Made by a program: the position numbers and the translations under genes
The notes under the pieces: generated by a model
What the model was told of the DNA's origin: nothing
Databases searched by the model: none
Seen by the model: only the letters and a program-made list of their open reading frames with translations
In this document: positions 1 to 8,901 of the stretch, one piece after another
Numbering within the stretch: the stretch's first letter is position 1
Layout of the letters: every line of letters starts with the position of its first letter
NCBI RefSeq assembly: GCF_000379665.1
Contig: NZ_KB903372.1
Coordinates: forward strand, 62,822-126,821
DNA from: Butyricimonas synergistica DSM 23225
Lineage (GTDB): Bacteria > Bacteroidota > Bacteroidia > Bacteroidales > Marinifilaceae
Reading direction: 5' to 3'
DNA length: 64,000 bases

Positions 1-1630
1 CCGGGGCTACCTGCGGGAAAGGGGTAAAAAGATGGCAGAAATCACCGATTGGAGCCAATACGAAGATTTCATGAAATGGAGAGGCAAGACCTCGGCAGCA
101 ATGGGCGAATGGGCAGATAAACTGACCAACGTCGCTTCCTTCTACGGCACAATCTCTTATAGCTACAAAAATATGTATTCCCTGAATACCAACATCCGGA
201 TAGACGCCTCCAACCGTTTCGGTTCGCGGGCAAACGAGAAACTGGCACCCATCTGGTCGGTATCCGGACGCTGGAACATCAAAGAAAGTATCCTGTCAAA
301 AGCCAATTGGATCAATACCCTAGACTTAAGAGCTTCTTTCGGCTACCAGGGAAATATGCTGGACAACGCCTCGGCAAAACTCGTGATCCGCAAAGAAGGC
401 ATACAAGACACATGGAAAGAATACTACTCTACCGTGCAAAACTACCCGAACCCGGATCTGAAATGGGAAAAGACAGCTTCCTACAACGCCTCGCTCGACT
501 TCTCCTTCTTCAAAAATTTTCTCCGGGGCTCCGTGTCCTATTTTTACAAGAGGACACAAGATGCCTTCTTGACGAAAAACGTATCCAAAATCAACGGGCT
601 GAACACTTGGACAGTAAACCAGGGAGTCATCACCAACCAAGGAATCGAAGTATCCATGAACTTCACCCCCATAGACACCCGGAGCGTCAACATCAACGGG
701 TTCCGCTGGACGTTCAACCCCAACATCGGGCAAGTCATCAACCAACTGGTAAACCGGCGGTCACGCAAGGACAGATCCTTTGAACAAACCGTCACTTACG
801 ATATGTACCTCAATGGCTCGGCAGACATCGCCGGTCGCCCGCTCAACTCCTTCTTCTCGTACCAATACATCGGGCTGGAGCCAGGAAACGGGTTGCCCAT
901 ATTCTTCGGTTCCGACCAAACCACTTACATCGACGGCAAAAAAACCGACCTCATGGAAAGATACAACAAAATGAGCGACCGCCAAGACGTGTGGCAGGAA
1001 GTCATGGTCTACTCCGGAAGCCGGGTACCCGACATCCAGGGAGGCATCCAGAACACGTTTGCCTGGCGACGTTTCACCATGGCTATCAACGTGGCTTACA
1101 GCTTCGGTGCTAAAATACGCTTGTTAAAAATGTATTCCAACGTATCTTCCAACTATGGCACGATCGCTCCCCGACCGACTGAAAATGTACGCCGGGAATT
1201 TCTGAAACGCTGGCAAGTCCCCGGCGACGAACTACGCACGGACATCCCGGGAGTCGTTTCCGGACCCGAATTCGTGAACACGCTTCACGACAAAGTATGG
1301 TGGAACAACTACAACGCCAAAAACGAAGCGGGAGTTTCTTACAGCTTTGCGTCAGACTTGTGGCAAATGTACGACAACTCGGATCTGAGAGTCGTGAACG
1401 GCAATTACGTCAAAATCCAGTCACTGTCATTACGCTACAACCTATCCGACAACCTGTGTAACAAACTGAGTTTAAAATCCTGTTACGTGAGCTTCTCGGC
1501 GACCAACCTGCATACCTTCTGCAGCAAAAAACTCAAGGGGCAAGATCCCGCTACACAAAATGGTTCGGCACCGCAAATCAATATGTCCTTGCGCCCGACC
1601 TATTCTTTCAACCTGAATATTTCATTTTAA
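1..1630 (+). CDS. SusC-family TonB-dependent outer-membrane transporter, C-terminal part (5' end outside window)
   Basis: The reading frame is already open at base 2 (R-G-Y-L-R-E...) and runs to TAA at 1628-1630, so this is a partial gene, not an ORF starting at the internal ATG at 32. The visible part is about 540 residues of beta-barrel: alternating amphipathic strands, an RIDASNRFGS strand and the SusC-typical phrase 'LDLRASFGYQGN'. It ends in a C-terminal strand with a terminal Phe (FNLNISF), as expected for an outer-membrane barrel recognised by BAM. SusC proteins import ligands delivered by a SusD lid using TonB energy. A SusD gene follows after 11 bp. The substrate is not readable here, but the operon ends in a metalloprotease, which favours peptides over glycans (inference). 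The barrel is more divergent than the other SusCs in the window, which end in SFARTxNFSL-type motifs. Confidence 0.93.
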   Translation, partial: RGYLRERGKKMAEITDWSQYEDFMKWRGKTSAAMGEWADKLTNVASFYGTISYSYKNMYSLNTNIRIDASNRFGSRANEKLAPIWSVSGRWNIKESILSKANWINTLDLRASFGYQGNMLDNASAKLVIRKEGIQDTWKEYYSTVQNYPNPDLKWEKTASYNASLDFSFFKNFLRGSVSYFYKRTQDAFLTKNVSKINGLNTWTVNQGVITNQGIEVSMNFTPIDTRSVNINGFRWTFNPNIGQVINQLVNRRSRKDRSFEQTVTYDMYLNGSADIAGRPLNSFFSYQYIGLEPGNGLPIFFGSDQTTYIDGKKTDLMERYNKMSDRQDVWQEVMVYSGSRVPDIQGGIQNTFAWRRFTMAINVAYSFGAKIRLLKMYSNVSSNYGTIAPRPTENVRREFLKRWQVPGDELRTDIPGVVSGPEFVNTLHDKVWWNNYNAKNEAGVSYSFASDLWQMYDNSDLRVVNGNYVKIQSLSLRYNLSDNLCNKLSLKSCYVSFSATNLHTFCSKKLKGQDPATQNGSAPQINMSLRPTYSFNLNISF

Positions 1631-1641
1631 ATAAACGATCT

Positions 1642-3108
1642 ATGAAAACAGGAATACTTTACATATCGGTCATCATCGTGCTGGCACTAACCTCCTGCCA
1701 CGATTTTCTTACCAAATACCCGAAAGACACCGTGTACCCCACCAGCACCGACGACTTCAATGAACTCCTCATCGGTGACGGCTACCTCTCCGGTCCTACC
1801 AGATGGGACATCGGCAAATGGCTCAATCTCATGGACGACGACGTGGAATACACCCGCACCGTGACTGCCGTCATGAGTTCCATGCAACAGTACCTGAAAT
1901 TCTACAACTGGGAAGCGAACCCGGACTCTGAGGACACGTGGAGCGACCTGTATAAACACATCTTGTGCCTGAACACCATCCTCAGTGAAATCGATGACTT
2001 CAAGGATGAAAAAGGCGACGGCTACCGTCGAATCAAAGGAGAATCACACTTTCTCCGGGCAGGATACTACTTTTTCCTGACAAACATTTACGCGAAACCC
2101 TACTCGAAAGCCACGGCAGAGCTGGATTTGGGCATACCGTTGAAACTAACGGCAAAAATCGAAGACCGCAATTTCACCCGCAACACCCTGCAAGAATGTT
2201 ACGACCAAATGATCTCCGACCTGAAAAATGCCATCATATGCCTGAAAGGCATCAACCAGCCCACCACCTTTCGGGCATCGGAAGAAGCCGCCCACCTTCT
2301 GTTAAGCCGCTTGTACCTGTACATGGGCGAATGGGACGAATGCATCAAACATTGCGACTCCGTGATGGCGAAACCCCAATACCACCTCCTCGACTACAAT
2401 TCCGTGACCGCGGGCAAAGCGTTATCCGCCACGTCACCGGAAACCATATTCACCAATGGCGGCAACTCCTTCGGCGGTTCCAACGAACTATATATGTATA
2501 TGTACCGTAGTTTTTTCCGGGTTCGGGACGAATTCTTAAAACTGTACGTGCAGGGAGATTTACGCAACAAACTATTCTTCAAATCGGGTAATTTCGGTGG
2601 TGCCCGCTACAACTACCCGAACAAACAGGCATCCTCTGCCGGAGGGGAATACTCCGACACCTTCGGGCTCCGGCTATCCGAAGCTTACCTAAACAAAGCC
2701 GAAGCCTTAGCCATCCTAGGCGAAGACGCAGAAGCCATCGAATTGCTCAAAGCCCTGCGTGCAAAACGATTCGCGGACAAGAGCGGTGGTGCAATCACTC
2801 AAAGCGGCGAAGACTTGGTAAACTTCATCCGTACCGAACGACGACTTGAACTCACCTTCGAAGGACATCGCTGGTTTGACCTGCGGCGCTATGCCGTCAG
2901 TCCCAAATACCCTTCCGAAACGAGTATCCGCCACCCCTACTACGAGGATGGTTCCGCCGTCACCTTGAACGACATGGTACTGGGCAAATACTCGGAAGAA
3001 CCCTCCGGGTGGACACTCCTGATCCCGGAAGACGAAATCACCGAAAACCAGGGTGCCCTGATCCAAAACGAAGAACGCAAAGACCGGCAACCGGAAAGTA
3101 AAGAATAA
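1642..3108 (+). CDS. SusD/RagB-family nutrient-binding outer-membrane lipoprotein
   Basis: A 488-residue protein with a lipoprotein signal (hydrophobic stretch then LTSC-HDFL at residues 16-20). It has the SusD N-terminal signature of 'FLTKYPKDTVYPTSTDDF', the TPR-like helical middle ('RIKGESHFLRAGYYFFL', 'EAAHLLLSRLYLYMGEWDECIKHCDSV') and the C-terminal motif 'IRTERRLELTFEGHRWFDLRRY' that marks RagB/SusD proteins. Family knowledge: SusD sits on the cell surface as a hinged lid over its SusC partner and binds the ligand. It lies 11 bp after the SusC gene and is surely co-transcribed. The length is normal for the family. The protein ends in a charged tail (EERKDRQPESKE). The ligand is unknown. 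Confidence 0.95.
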   Translation: MKTGILYISVIIVLALTSCHDFLTKYPKDTVYPTSTDDFNELLIGDGYLSGPTRWDIGKWLNLMDDDVEYTRTVTAVMSSMQQYLKFYNWEANPDSEDTWSDLYKHILCLNTILSEIDDFKDEKGDGYRRIKGESHFLRAGYYFFLTNIYAKPYSKATAELDLGIPLKLTAKIEDRNFTRNTLQECYDQMISDLKNAIICLKGINQPTTFRASEEAAHLLLSRLYLYMGEWDECIKHCDSVMAKPQYHLLDYNSVTAGKALSATSPETIFTNGGNSFGGSNELYMYMYRSFFRVRDEFLKLYVQGDLRNKLFFKSGNFGGARYNYPNKQASSAGGEYSDTFGLRLSEAYLNKAEALAILGEDAEAIELLKALRAKRFADKSGGAITQSGEDLVNFIRTERRLELTFEGHRWFDLRRYAVSPKYPSETSIRHPYYEDGSAVTLNDMVLGKYSEEPSGWTLLIPEDEITENQGALIQNEERKDRQPESKE

Positions 3109-3129
3109 CACCATAAAAAACACCATAAT

Positions 3130-4212
3130 ATGAAAAATAATATATTACTATACATTCTTTTAGCGGGGCTACTTCTCTGCGGATGCACAAGCGACGACGG
3201 CAGATTAGACCCCACGTACGCCGACATCGACTGGTTCGCCATCCAGCCCAGCGACGACCCGTTAGACGGGCTGCGTTACGATATTTACAAAAAAAACAGG
3301 ATTTCCGTCTACTACAACGACACCATCGGTTCGCAATACAGGGGAATGTCCGGATACGGCGATTCAGTCATCCATTACGAGATATTGGACTTATGCTACA
3401 CGATAGAAGAGAACAACCAGACCGTCGAATACACGTTGTCGGCAGACCGAGACAAACTTTACGACGCAATCAAATTTGTCCAGCAAAAAGTAATACCCGC
3501 CATTCCGGCTATTGCCTATCCCAAAAGTTTACTGCTCGTCAAGGAATTGATACTCAACACGACATCCTCTACCACCATGAGAGTCGGGAAAACATGGACG
3601 GCAATGATGACGACCGCCATCGGCGCTGTCGAAGACATTCAAGGAATGACCGCCGACGAACAAGATGATTTTGCAGCCGAAATCACGGGAGAAATCTGTG
3701 GGGCTCACCTGTACAAGAACCCGACGGAACAAGTCGAAAATTTCTACGCCCTCTCCGAGGAACTGGCTGAATGGGAAGACCCGGAAGCCGGGCATACCAT
3801 ATACGGCTGTGTCCTGGACAATTATTACAAAGACCCGAGGGGCACCCACCCGGCATTCGATATCTGGTACGGCTTCGGTTTCCTCGCTCCCAGCCCGGAC
3901 GGCAGATACTCCGACGTTGACGAATACACTACCCCGACGAAAGCGCAAGACCTTGCCGCTTACCTCAAAGCCACGCTCCTGTACGGGGAAGCCCTCGATC
4001 GATTTCGGGAAAACATGAAAAAAGAAATGAATAAAATCATCCCCGACTTCCTGGAAGAGAACCTGGACGAGGACGACCTGAAAGACCTCACGGAACAAGA
4101 ATTTCAGGAACTCGTGGACGAATACGCGGAACACTACATGGAAATCATACTCGACAAATACCAAGTAGCGCTGCAATTCTCGAACGAACTGCAAGCCACG
4201 TCAAAAAAGTAA
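3130..4212 (+). CDS. Unrecognised surface lipoprotein, possibly a degenerate Mx1-type metallopeptidase relative
   Basis: A 360-residue lipoprotein. After the hydrophobic leader come C-G-C-TSDDGRLD; the acidic residues just after the lipid Cys resemble a Bacteroidota surface-export signal. Near residues 28-60 it has 'DPLDGLRYDIYKKNRISVYYND', and around residues 118-140 'VIPAIPAIAYPKSLLLVKELIL'. These recall the layout of the Bacteroidota putative zinc-binding metallopeptidase family (Peptidase_Mx1), whose members also sit next to SusD genes. However, I find no HExxH motif anywhere, so if it is a relative it has lost the zinc site. The last 80 residues are strongly charged and helical, perhaps a coiled coil. 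It lies 21 bp after SusD and 27 bp before the BACON protein, so it is part of the same operon. An accessory ligand-binding role is equally possible. Confidence in the gene is high and in the family is low. Confidence 0.8.
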   Translation: MKNNILLYILLAGLLLCGCTSDDGRLDPTYADIDWFAIQPSDDPLDGLRYDIYKKNRISVYYNDTIGSQYRGMSGYGDSVIHYEILDLCYTIEENNQTVEYTLSADRDKLYDAIKFVQQKVIPAIPAIAYPKSLLLVKELILNTTSSTTMRVGKTWTAMMTTAIGAVEDIQGMTADEQDDFAAEITGEICGAHLYKNPTEQVENFYALSEELAEWEDPEAGHTIYGCVLDNYYKDPRGTHPAFDIWYGFGFLAPSPDGRYSDVDEYTTPTKAQDLAAYLKATLLYGEALDRFRENMKKEMNKIIPDFLEENLDEDDLKDLTEQEFQELVDEYAEHYMEIILDKYQVALQFSNELQATSKK

Positions 4213-4239
4213 TTCGGAAAACCTTAAAATTCGACGAAC

Positions 4240-5130
4240 ATGAAAAAGTTAATATATCTACTCCTGACCCTATGCCTCGGTAGCATGATTAGCTGTAACG
4301 ATGACAAAGAGGAAACGCTGGACTTATCAACAGAAACCATCACGTTGGAGGCAAGCGGAGAACCGCAAAAAGTGGAAGTATTCACGGACAACCCCCAATG
4401 GCGAATTGTCGCCTCCAAAAATTCATGGCTAACAACAGACCGTGACAGCTGCTACGTGGTCGTGGGTGCCGAGCCCAATCCCACCAAATCGGAACGAACG
4501 GAACGGGTGATTGTCGTTTCACGCAAAACCCCAGGCTTCCTCATGGTAACCCAAAAAGCCAGCATGCGGGCTATCGGCGACCCGTACCCGGATGCCACCC
4601 ATCCCATCGGCATCATCTACAAAGTCACCCACGGGGGAGAACACGGTCTAATCATGTCTCTCGACATGTTTGAAGGGGAGTGGGGCGTATCGGATGCGCT
4701 TGAAAAAGTACAATCGGAAACCGACGGCATAAACAACACGCGTACCGTCATCCGCAACCACAAAGACGACCCCGACTTTGCCGGGAAATACCCGATATTC
4801 CACTGGATATACAACACTAAAAACGGCAACAACCCCGACGGGGAATGGTACCTGCCCTCCTACCAGGAATTACAGGAACTTTATTTCGCCGCCACCGGAT
4901 GCAAGCAACTCGCCGGGACACACAACATCACGTGGAGAAACCAATTCGATACCATGGTCACTGCCGCCGGCGGAACGCCATTCGTCTATAACAACAATAT
5001 GCACCTGTGGGCATCTTCCGAAATGACCGCACAAAATGCCTACCAGGTACTCTTTAAAACAAACGAAAAAAGTATGCCCTACACCTCCAAAACAACAAAA
5101 CGGTGGGTGAGAGCGATCCGAGCCTTTTAA
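4240..5130 (+). CDS. BACON-domain lipoprotein with a C-terminal Lcl/DUF1566-like (lectin-fold) domain
   Basis: A 296-residue lipoprotein with lipobox 'GSMISC' and acidic residues after the Cys (NDDKEE). Residues about 25-105 look like a BACON domain: 'TETITLEASGEPQKVEVFTDNPQWRIVASKNSWLTTD' with the terminal 'FLMVTQKA' strand. Residues about 110-296 have the look of a DUF1566/Lcl C-type-lectin-like module: 'DGEWYLPSYQELQELY', 'LWASSEMTAQNAYQVLF', and the closing 'RWVRAIRAF'. BACON domains are found in surface SusCD-associated proteins and are thought to bind mucin or glycan, or simply to act as spacers. The protein is probably a surface binding component helping the upstream SusC/D pair. There is no catalytic motif. 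Next to a metalloprotease it could present protein or glycoprotein substrate (inference). Confidence 0.82.
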   Translation: MKKLIYLLLTLCLGSMISCNDDKEETLDLSTETITLEASGEPQKVEVFTDNPQWRIVASKNSWLTTDRDSCYVVVGAEPNPTKSERTERVIVVSRKTPGFLMVTQKASMRAIGDPYPDATHPIGIIYKVTHGGEHGLIMSLDMFEGEWGVSDALEKVQSETDGINNTRTVIRNHKDDPDFAGKYPIFHWIYNTKNGNNPDGEWYLPSYQELQELYFAATGCKQLAGTHNITWRNQFDTMVTAAGGTPFVYNNNMHLWASSEMTAQNAYQVLFKTNEKSMPYTSKTTKRWVRAIRAF

Positions 5131-5176
5131 ATAATCACACAATAAAAACAAAATGTTAACTTTAAAAATTGGATGT

Positions 5177-7795
5177 ATGAAAAGATTGTATGTACTCATC
5201 CTGGCACTAGCCCTTCTTGTGCCATGTAGCCTAGCGTATGGAGGAGAAAAAAAGAGAAAGGACAAAAAGAAAACCACTCAAACAGACTCCATAAAAAAGA
5301 AAGTCAGCAAATATGACAAACTCCTCAAAAAACCGGGTTGCCAAACCGCGAAAGGGAATTTCATCACCTTACACAAACTCGGGGGGAAAATCTACTTTGA
5401 ATTCCCGTTAAAATACATGACTCGGGAAATGTTGATCGCCTCCACCCCGGCAGAATCCAGTGACCCCACGGTATGCCCCATCGGGTACAAGGGACATGAC
5501 CCCATACACGTGAAATTCGTCCTCGAGGACAGCCTGGTCTACCTGCAACGCGTAACCAGCTCGGTAACATATGACGAATCCGACCCGAACCTGACCCGGG
5601 CTGTCAAAAGCAGCTTCAAGGACGTGTACATCAAAAAATACCCCGTCCTCGCGTACAATCCGGACAGCACGGCAGTGGTCTTCGACATGACGTCCATGTT
5701 CATGGGCAACGAACCCGAACTATCCCCCATCATCACGCAACTGGGATACCTGTCTGTCGTTTCCAACATGAAATCAGACCTATCCTCGTTAGGCAACATC
5801 AAGGCATTCGACGACAACGTGACCATAGAATCCAACTTGTCATTCAGCTACGTCCTGCGCTTCCTGTTCTTCTCCGGCGGCGGCGGCGACGTATCAGCCC
5901 GGGTAGTACGCACCGTGCTGCTACTACCGGAAGACAAAATGAAAGCCCGCATATCCGACTCCCGCGTGGGCATCTTCCTCACCATGAAACAACATATCTC
6001 CACGGACGAAGACAAAATCAACTTTTACAGCATAGCCAACCGTTGGCGGCTCGAACCCAAAGACATGAACGCATGGGAACGGGGCGAACTGGTAGAACCG
6101 AAGAAGCCGATCGTGTACTACATCGACAACGCTTTCCCGCAACTGTGGCAAGACCCCATAAAAGAAGGCGTACTCCGGTGGAACAAGGCATTCGAAAAAA
6201 TCGGTTTCAAAAACGCCGTACAAGTCCGGGACTTCCCGAAAAACGACCCGGACTTTGACCCGGATAACCTGAAATATTCCTGCATCCGCTACGTCCCGCT
6301 CAGCATCGAAAATGCCATGGGTCCCTCTTGGGTTGACCCCACGACCGGGGAAATCATCAACGCATCGGTTATCGTCTACAACAACATCATCAAACTAATC
6401 AACAATTGGCGTTTCGTGCAAACGGCACATATCGATCCCTCCGTCCGCACCAAGAAAATGCCGGACGACATCGTGAAGGAATCCATCGCCTACGTTATCG
6501 CCCACGAGGTAGGACACACTCTCGGTTTAATGCACAATATGTCCGCATCCAATGCCTACCCTGTCGATTCGTTACGTTCAGCCACCTTCACCCAAAAATA
6601 CGGCACCACCCCGTCTATCATGGACTATGCCAGATTCAACTACGTGGCTCAACCGGGTGACCAAGGCGTAAGATTAACCCCTCCCGACTTGGGCGTATAT
6701 GATGAATTCGCCATCAAATGGTTGTACTCCCCCATCTCCGGCAACCTGACCTCCACCGAAGAAGCCAAGATTCTGGAAAAATGGGTGGACGAGAAAGCCG
6801 GCGATCCCCGCTTCCGTTACGGCAAACAACAAATCCTGAGCCGTTACGACCCGACCGCCATCGAGGAAGACCTCGGCGACGACCCGATTAAAGCAGGCGA
6901 ATACGGGATCAAAAACCTGAAATACATCTTCGCCAACCTGAACAACTGGATTCAAGACGACGCAACTACCCTCCATCGGCAGGAACTGTACGGGGAACTA
7001 GCCAGCCAATACTTCCGTTACCTTCGCAACGTGATGTACAACGTGGGCGGCATACGCATGACCGCAGTAAAAGAAGGCACGCCGGGCAAACGTTTTGAAC
7101 CCCTGCCCAAAGCCCTGCAAAAACGTTCCATCAACTGGGTCTTAAATCAACTCCGGGACTGCGAATGGCTGGACAATCAGACAAACGCTCCACAGGCAAG
7201 CCTTTCCCTGAAGATGTCTTCCCGTGTCGTTTCCAGTATGGCAGAAACCATATTTGAAACCTTATCCAACAAAGTACAGGTAGCAGCCCAACTGTCAGAC
7301 GATCCTTACACGATACAAGATTACTACGATGACTTGTATGCCGGAATCTGGAAAAACACCATCGACAACAAAAAACTAACCGCGAATGACCGGATGTTGC
7401 AACGCTCCGCCATGCAGGCTCTCGTGAAAGGAACACTACGAATCATAGAAGGTAAGGATCCGCTTTTCAATGCCTATGCCCCCTCGCTGGACGAAATCAT
7501 CGATTATCGCCTTGACCCGTCCGGCATGACCCAGCGGTATTACAAAGAATTGAAAGAAATCGAGAAAGAAAAAGGACAGGCTGCCATCGCCGAACGGTTG
7601 GAACAAAATTTCGATTACGGCTACAAGTGGCAAAAGAAACTAGAAATCGAAAGCATCGACGAATCCGAAAGTTGCTACATAACCATGCTCAACAAAGTAA
7701 AAAACTTATTGGAAAATCGAATCGCCTCTGCTAACAAAATAGATAAAGCACACTACCAGGCGATCCTGTTCAAAATAAAAGCCTTGAACAAATAA
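5177..7795 (+). CDS. Secreted zinc-dependent metalloprotease (DUF5118-DUF5117-DUF4953 family, metzincin type)
   Basis: I start the gene at the ATG at 5177 (872 residues) rather than the in-frame ATG at 5153, because this puts the signal peptide 'MKRLYVLILALALLVP...SLA' at the N-terminus. The order is a short DUF5118 region ('KYDKLLKK...GNFITLHKLGGKIYFEFPLKYM'), DUF5117, then the DUF4953 catalytic region. The zinc motif HEVGHTLGLMH is complete at about residues 443-453 (6503-6535): three His ligands, the catalytic Glu and the metzincin Gly. A Met-turn candidate 'SIMDYARFNY' follows about 30 residues later. Family knowledge: these are broad secreted or periplasmic proteases of Bacteroidota. It is the last gene of the SusCD operon, 46 bp after the BACON protein and followed by a terminator. 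It is closely related to the two proteins at 45963-51253. Confidence 0.92.
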   Translation: MKRLYVLILALALLVPCSLAYGGEKKRKDKKKTTQTDSIKKKVSKYDKLLKKPGCQTAKGNFITLHKLGGKIYFEFPLKYMTREMLIASTPAESSDPTVCPIGYKGHDPIHVKFVLEDSLVYLQRVTSSVTYDESDPNLTRAVKSSFKDVYIKKYPVLAYNPDSTAVVFDMTSMFMGNEPELSPIITQLGYLSVVSNMKSDLSSLGNIKAFDDNVTIESNLSFSYVLRFLFFSGGGGDVSARVVRTVLLLPEDKMKARISDSRVGIFLTMKQHISTDEDKINFYSIANRWRLEPKDMNAWERGELVEPKKPIVYYIDNAFPQLWQDPIKEGVLRWNKAFEKIGFKNAVQVRDFPKNDPDFDPDNLKYSCIRYVPLSIENAMGPSWVDPTTGEIINASVIVYNNIIKLINNWRFVQTAHIDPSVRTKKMPDDIVKESIAYVIAHEVGHTLGLMHNMSASNAYPVDSLRSATFTQKYGTTPSIMDYARFNYVAQPGDQGVRLTPPDLGVYDEFAIKWLYSPISGNLTSTEEAKILEKWVDEKAGDPRFRYGKQQILSRYDPTAIEEDLGDDPIKAGEYGIKNLKYIFANLNNWIQDDATTLHRQELYGELASQYFRYLRNVMYNVGGIRMTAVKEGTPGKRFEPLPKALQKRSINWVLNQLRDCEWLDNQTNAPQASLSLKMSSRVVSSMAETIFETLSNKVQVAAQLSDDPYTIQDYYDDLYAGIWKNTIDNKKLTANDRMLQRSAMQALVKGTLRIIEGKDPLFNAYAPSLDEIIDYRLDPSGMTQRYYKELKEIEKEKGQAAIAERLEQNFDYGYKWQKKLEIESIDESESCYITMLNKVKNLLENRIASANKIDKAHYQAILFKIKALNK

Positions 7796-7825
7796 ACGGA
7801 CAAAACGGTTTGTTCTTTTGGGTAA

Positions 7826-7874
7826 AAAGGGGGTGGCACAATCATTTTGAAATAAAGTGCCCCCTCTTATTATT
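7826..7874 (+). terminator. Rho-independent terminator of the first SusCD/protease operon
   Basis: A G-rich arm (7827-7839, AGGGGGTGGCAC) pairs with GTGCCCCCTCTT (7857-7868) with one mismatch and G-U pairs. It is followed by TATTATT. It lies 30 bp after the protease stop codon and before the convergent DUF6266 gene. The loop is about 17 nt, longer than ideal. Confidence 0.7.
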
Positions 7875-7943
7875 CACTAAAATATACACTCGAAACACAA
7901 TTTCTATTTTTCATACTATCAGCAGAGAAACAAGTAAATACCC

Positions 7944-8630
7944 TCACGCCTCCGGCTCCCACACGCATATCGAATCGGAAGTATCTTTCCCGTCAGCTCT
8001 CACGGCGAAAACATAAACAAAAAGCCCGTCCGCATCCGCTTTGCCGGGAAAATCCATGCTCGCAACAAACGATTCACCCCGAGTTCCCAACTCTTGCAAC
8101 CGACAACGCCGCTTCGGCACGGAAAGCATTACCCCGTACACCTTATCATCAGAGAAACAATCAACCGACTCCACGGGCATCCCCTCGTGGGTGAAAACAA
8201 CCTTCCGGTTCCCCGCATCAACTTCGACATCGACCATCGGGGACACTAACTGTCCCGCCGCCACGCGCAATTTGCCATAATCAATCACTCCCGAGAATTC
8301 CTTCTCCGCCTTTTTACGATTACTCACCGGTTTTTCCGGGTCTATTTTCTCCACGACGACCGCGCTCTTCACGTTCGCACCGGTAAACCCGTTAAACCCC
8401 TTGCCATACCCGTTTCCCCCGGGAAAACCCAACCGAATCACCACCATCATCCACTGCTTTCTTCCCGCAACAGTCCCAAACGCCATGGACTGCCGTTTTT
8501 GTGGTTCTCCCCCGGATTTACGTTTCAACGAGGTACTTCTACAACAATTTTTCCCGTCGGGCCTCACGTAACCGATAACGTTCCCGTATTTTCCCCTAAT
8601 CTTTCCTATTGGATTTACAAATTCTGCCAT
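7944..8630 (-). CDS. DUF6266-family protein of unknown function
   Basis: A 228-residue protein with no signal peptide. The N-terminus 'MAEFVNPIGKIRGKYGNVIGYVRPDGKNCCRS' has the Gly-rich 'GK-xGNVxGY' start that I associate with the Bacteroidota family DUF6266. The C-terminal part 'VDYGKL.VAAGQLVSP..DVEVD...VVFTHE....DCFSDDKVYGVM...KRRCRLQELGTRGE' also fits and predicts two beta-sandwich-like repeats. The function of the family is not known to me. It is transcribed toward the terminator of the upstream protease operon and away from the gene at 8902. A TATTTTTG promoter element lies 29 bp upstream of the start codon. It is a single-gene unit, unrelated in function to the SusCD loci as far as can be seen, and could be an accessory insertion. 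Confidence 0.8.
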   Translation of the reverse strand: MAEFVNPIGKIRGKYGNVIGYVRPDGKNCCRSTSLKRKSGGEPQKRQSMAFGTVAGRKQWMMVVIRLGFPGGNGYGKGFNGFTGANVKSAVVVEKIDPEKPVSNRKKAEKEFSGVIDYGKLRVAAGQLVSPMVDVEVDAGNRKVVFTHEGMPVESVDCFSDDKVYGVMLSVPKRRCRLQELGTRGESFVASMDFPGKADADGLFVYVFAVRADGKDTSDSICVWEPEA

Positions 8631-8658
8631 AAACTTCTTACTTTATTTTTCCTATTTA

Positions 8659-8666
8659 CAAAAATA
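8659..8666 (-). promoter_or_regulatory. Predicted -7 element (TAnnTTTG) of the DUF6266 gene
   Basis: Read on the minus strand the bases are TATTTTTG, an exact match to the Bacteroidota housekeeping -7 consensus TAnnTTTG. It ends 28 bp before the DUF6266 start codon. I did not find a clean -33 TTTG at the usual spacing. Confidence 0.55.
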
Positions 8667-8760
8667 AGGAAATAAATTCAAAATTAACCCAAGACAAGGG
8701 AAATACATAAATTATTTTAGTTTTATTTTCGTAACAATACAGAATCAATACCGTGTAAAA

Positions 8761-8792
8761 CGCTGTAGATTCCCTGTAGATTCGCTGTAACA
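8761..8792. repeat. Short direct repeats of a CTGTAGATTC-like unit
   Basis: Three near copies in phase of about 11-12 bp: GCTGTAGATTC, CCTGTAGATTC and GCTGTAACAAC. The third merges into the palindrome at 8781-8824. The CTGTA core recurs inverted as TACAG at 8805-8809 and 8816-8820. This gives five copies of the core in about 60 bp, like an operator or iteron cluster. Confidence 0.6.
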
Positions 8793-8824
8793 ACGCTATA
8801 TATATACAGCGTTGCTACAGCGAA
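8781..8824. repeat. 44-bp near-perfect palindrome between divergent DUF6266-type genes
   Basis: The two 22-bp arms start TTCGCTGTAACAACGCT and end AGCGTTGCTACAGCGAA around an alternating TA core. Only two base pairs deviate. Both are A-C in plus-strand RNA and U-G in minus-strand RNA, so the minus-strand transcript can form a fully paired hairpin. The intergenic gap holding it (8631-8901) also has the smaller dyads ATTGTATATTTACAAT and GTACTATTGTAC and is otherwise AT-rich and non-coding. Confidence 0.75.
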
Positions 8825-8901
8825 CCTATTGTATATTTACAATATTATTTGTACTATTGTACCGGAATTGATACACTATTAATACTTAACTCATATAGGT
8901 T

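Noticed and set aside
3529-4194. Minus-strand 221-codon frame opposite the lipoprotein at 3130
   Set aside because: The plus-strand protein has a lipobox and fits the operon. The minus frame is Phe/Val rich shadow sequence.
7796-7943. Short frame at 7810-8016 as a small gene
   Set aside because: It overlaps the terminator and the end of the convergent DUF6266 gene and has no protein-like features.
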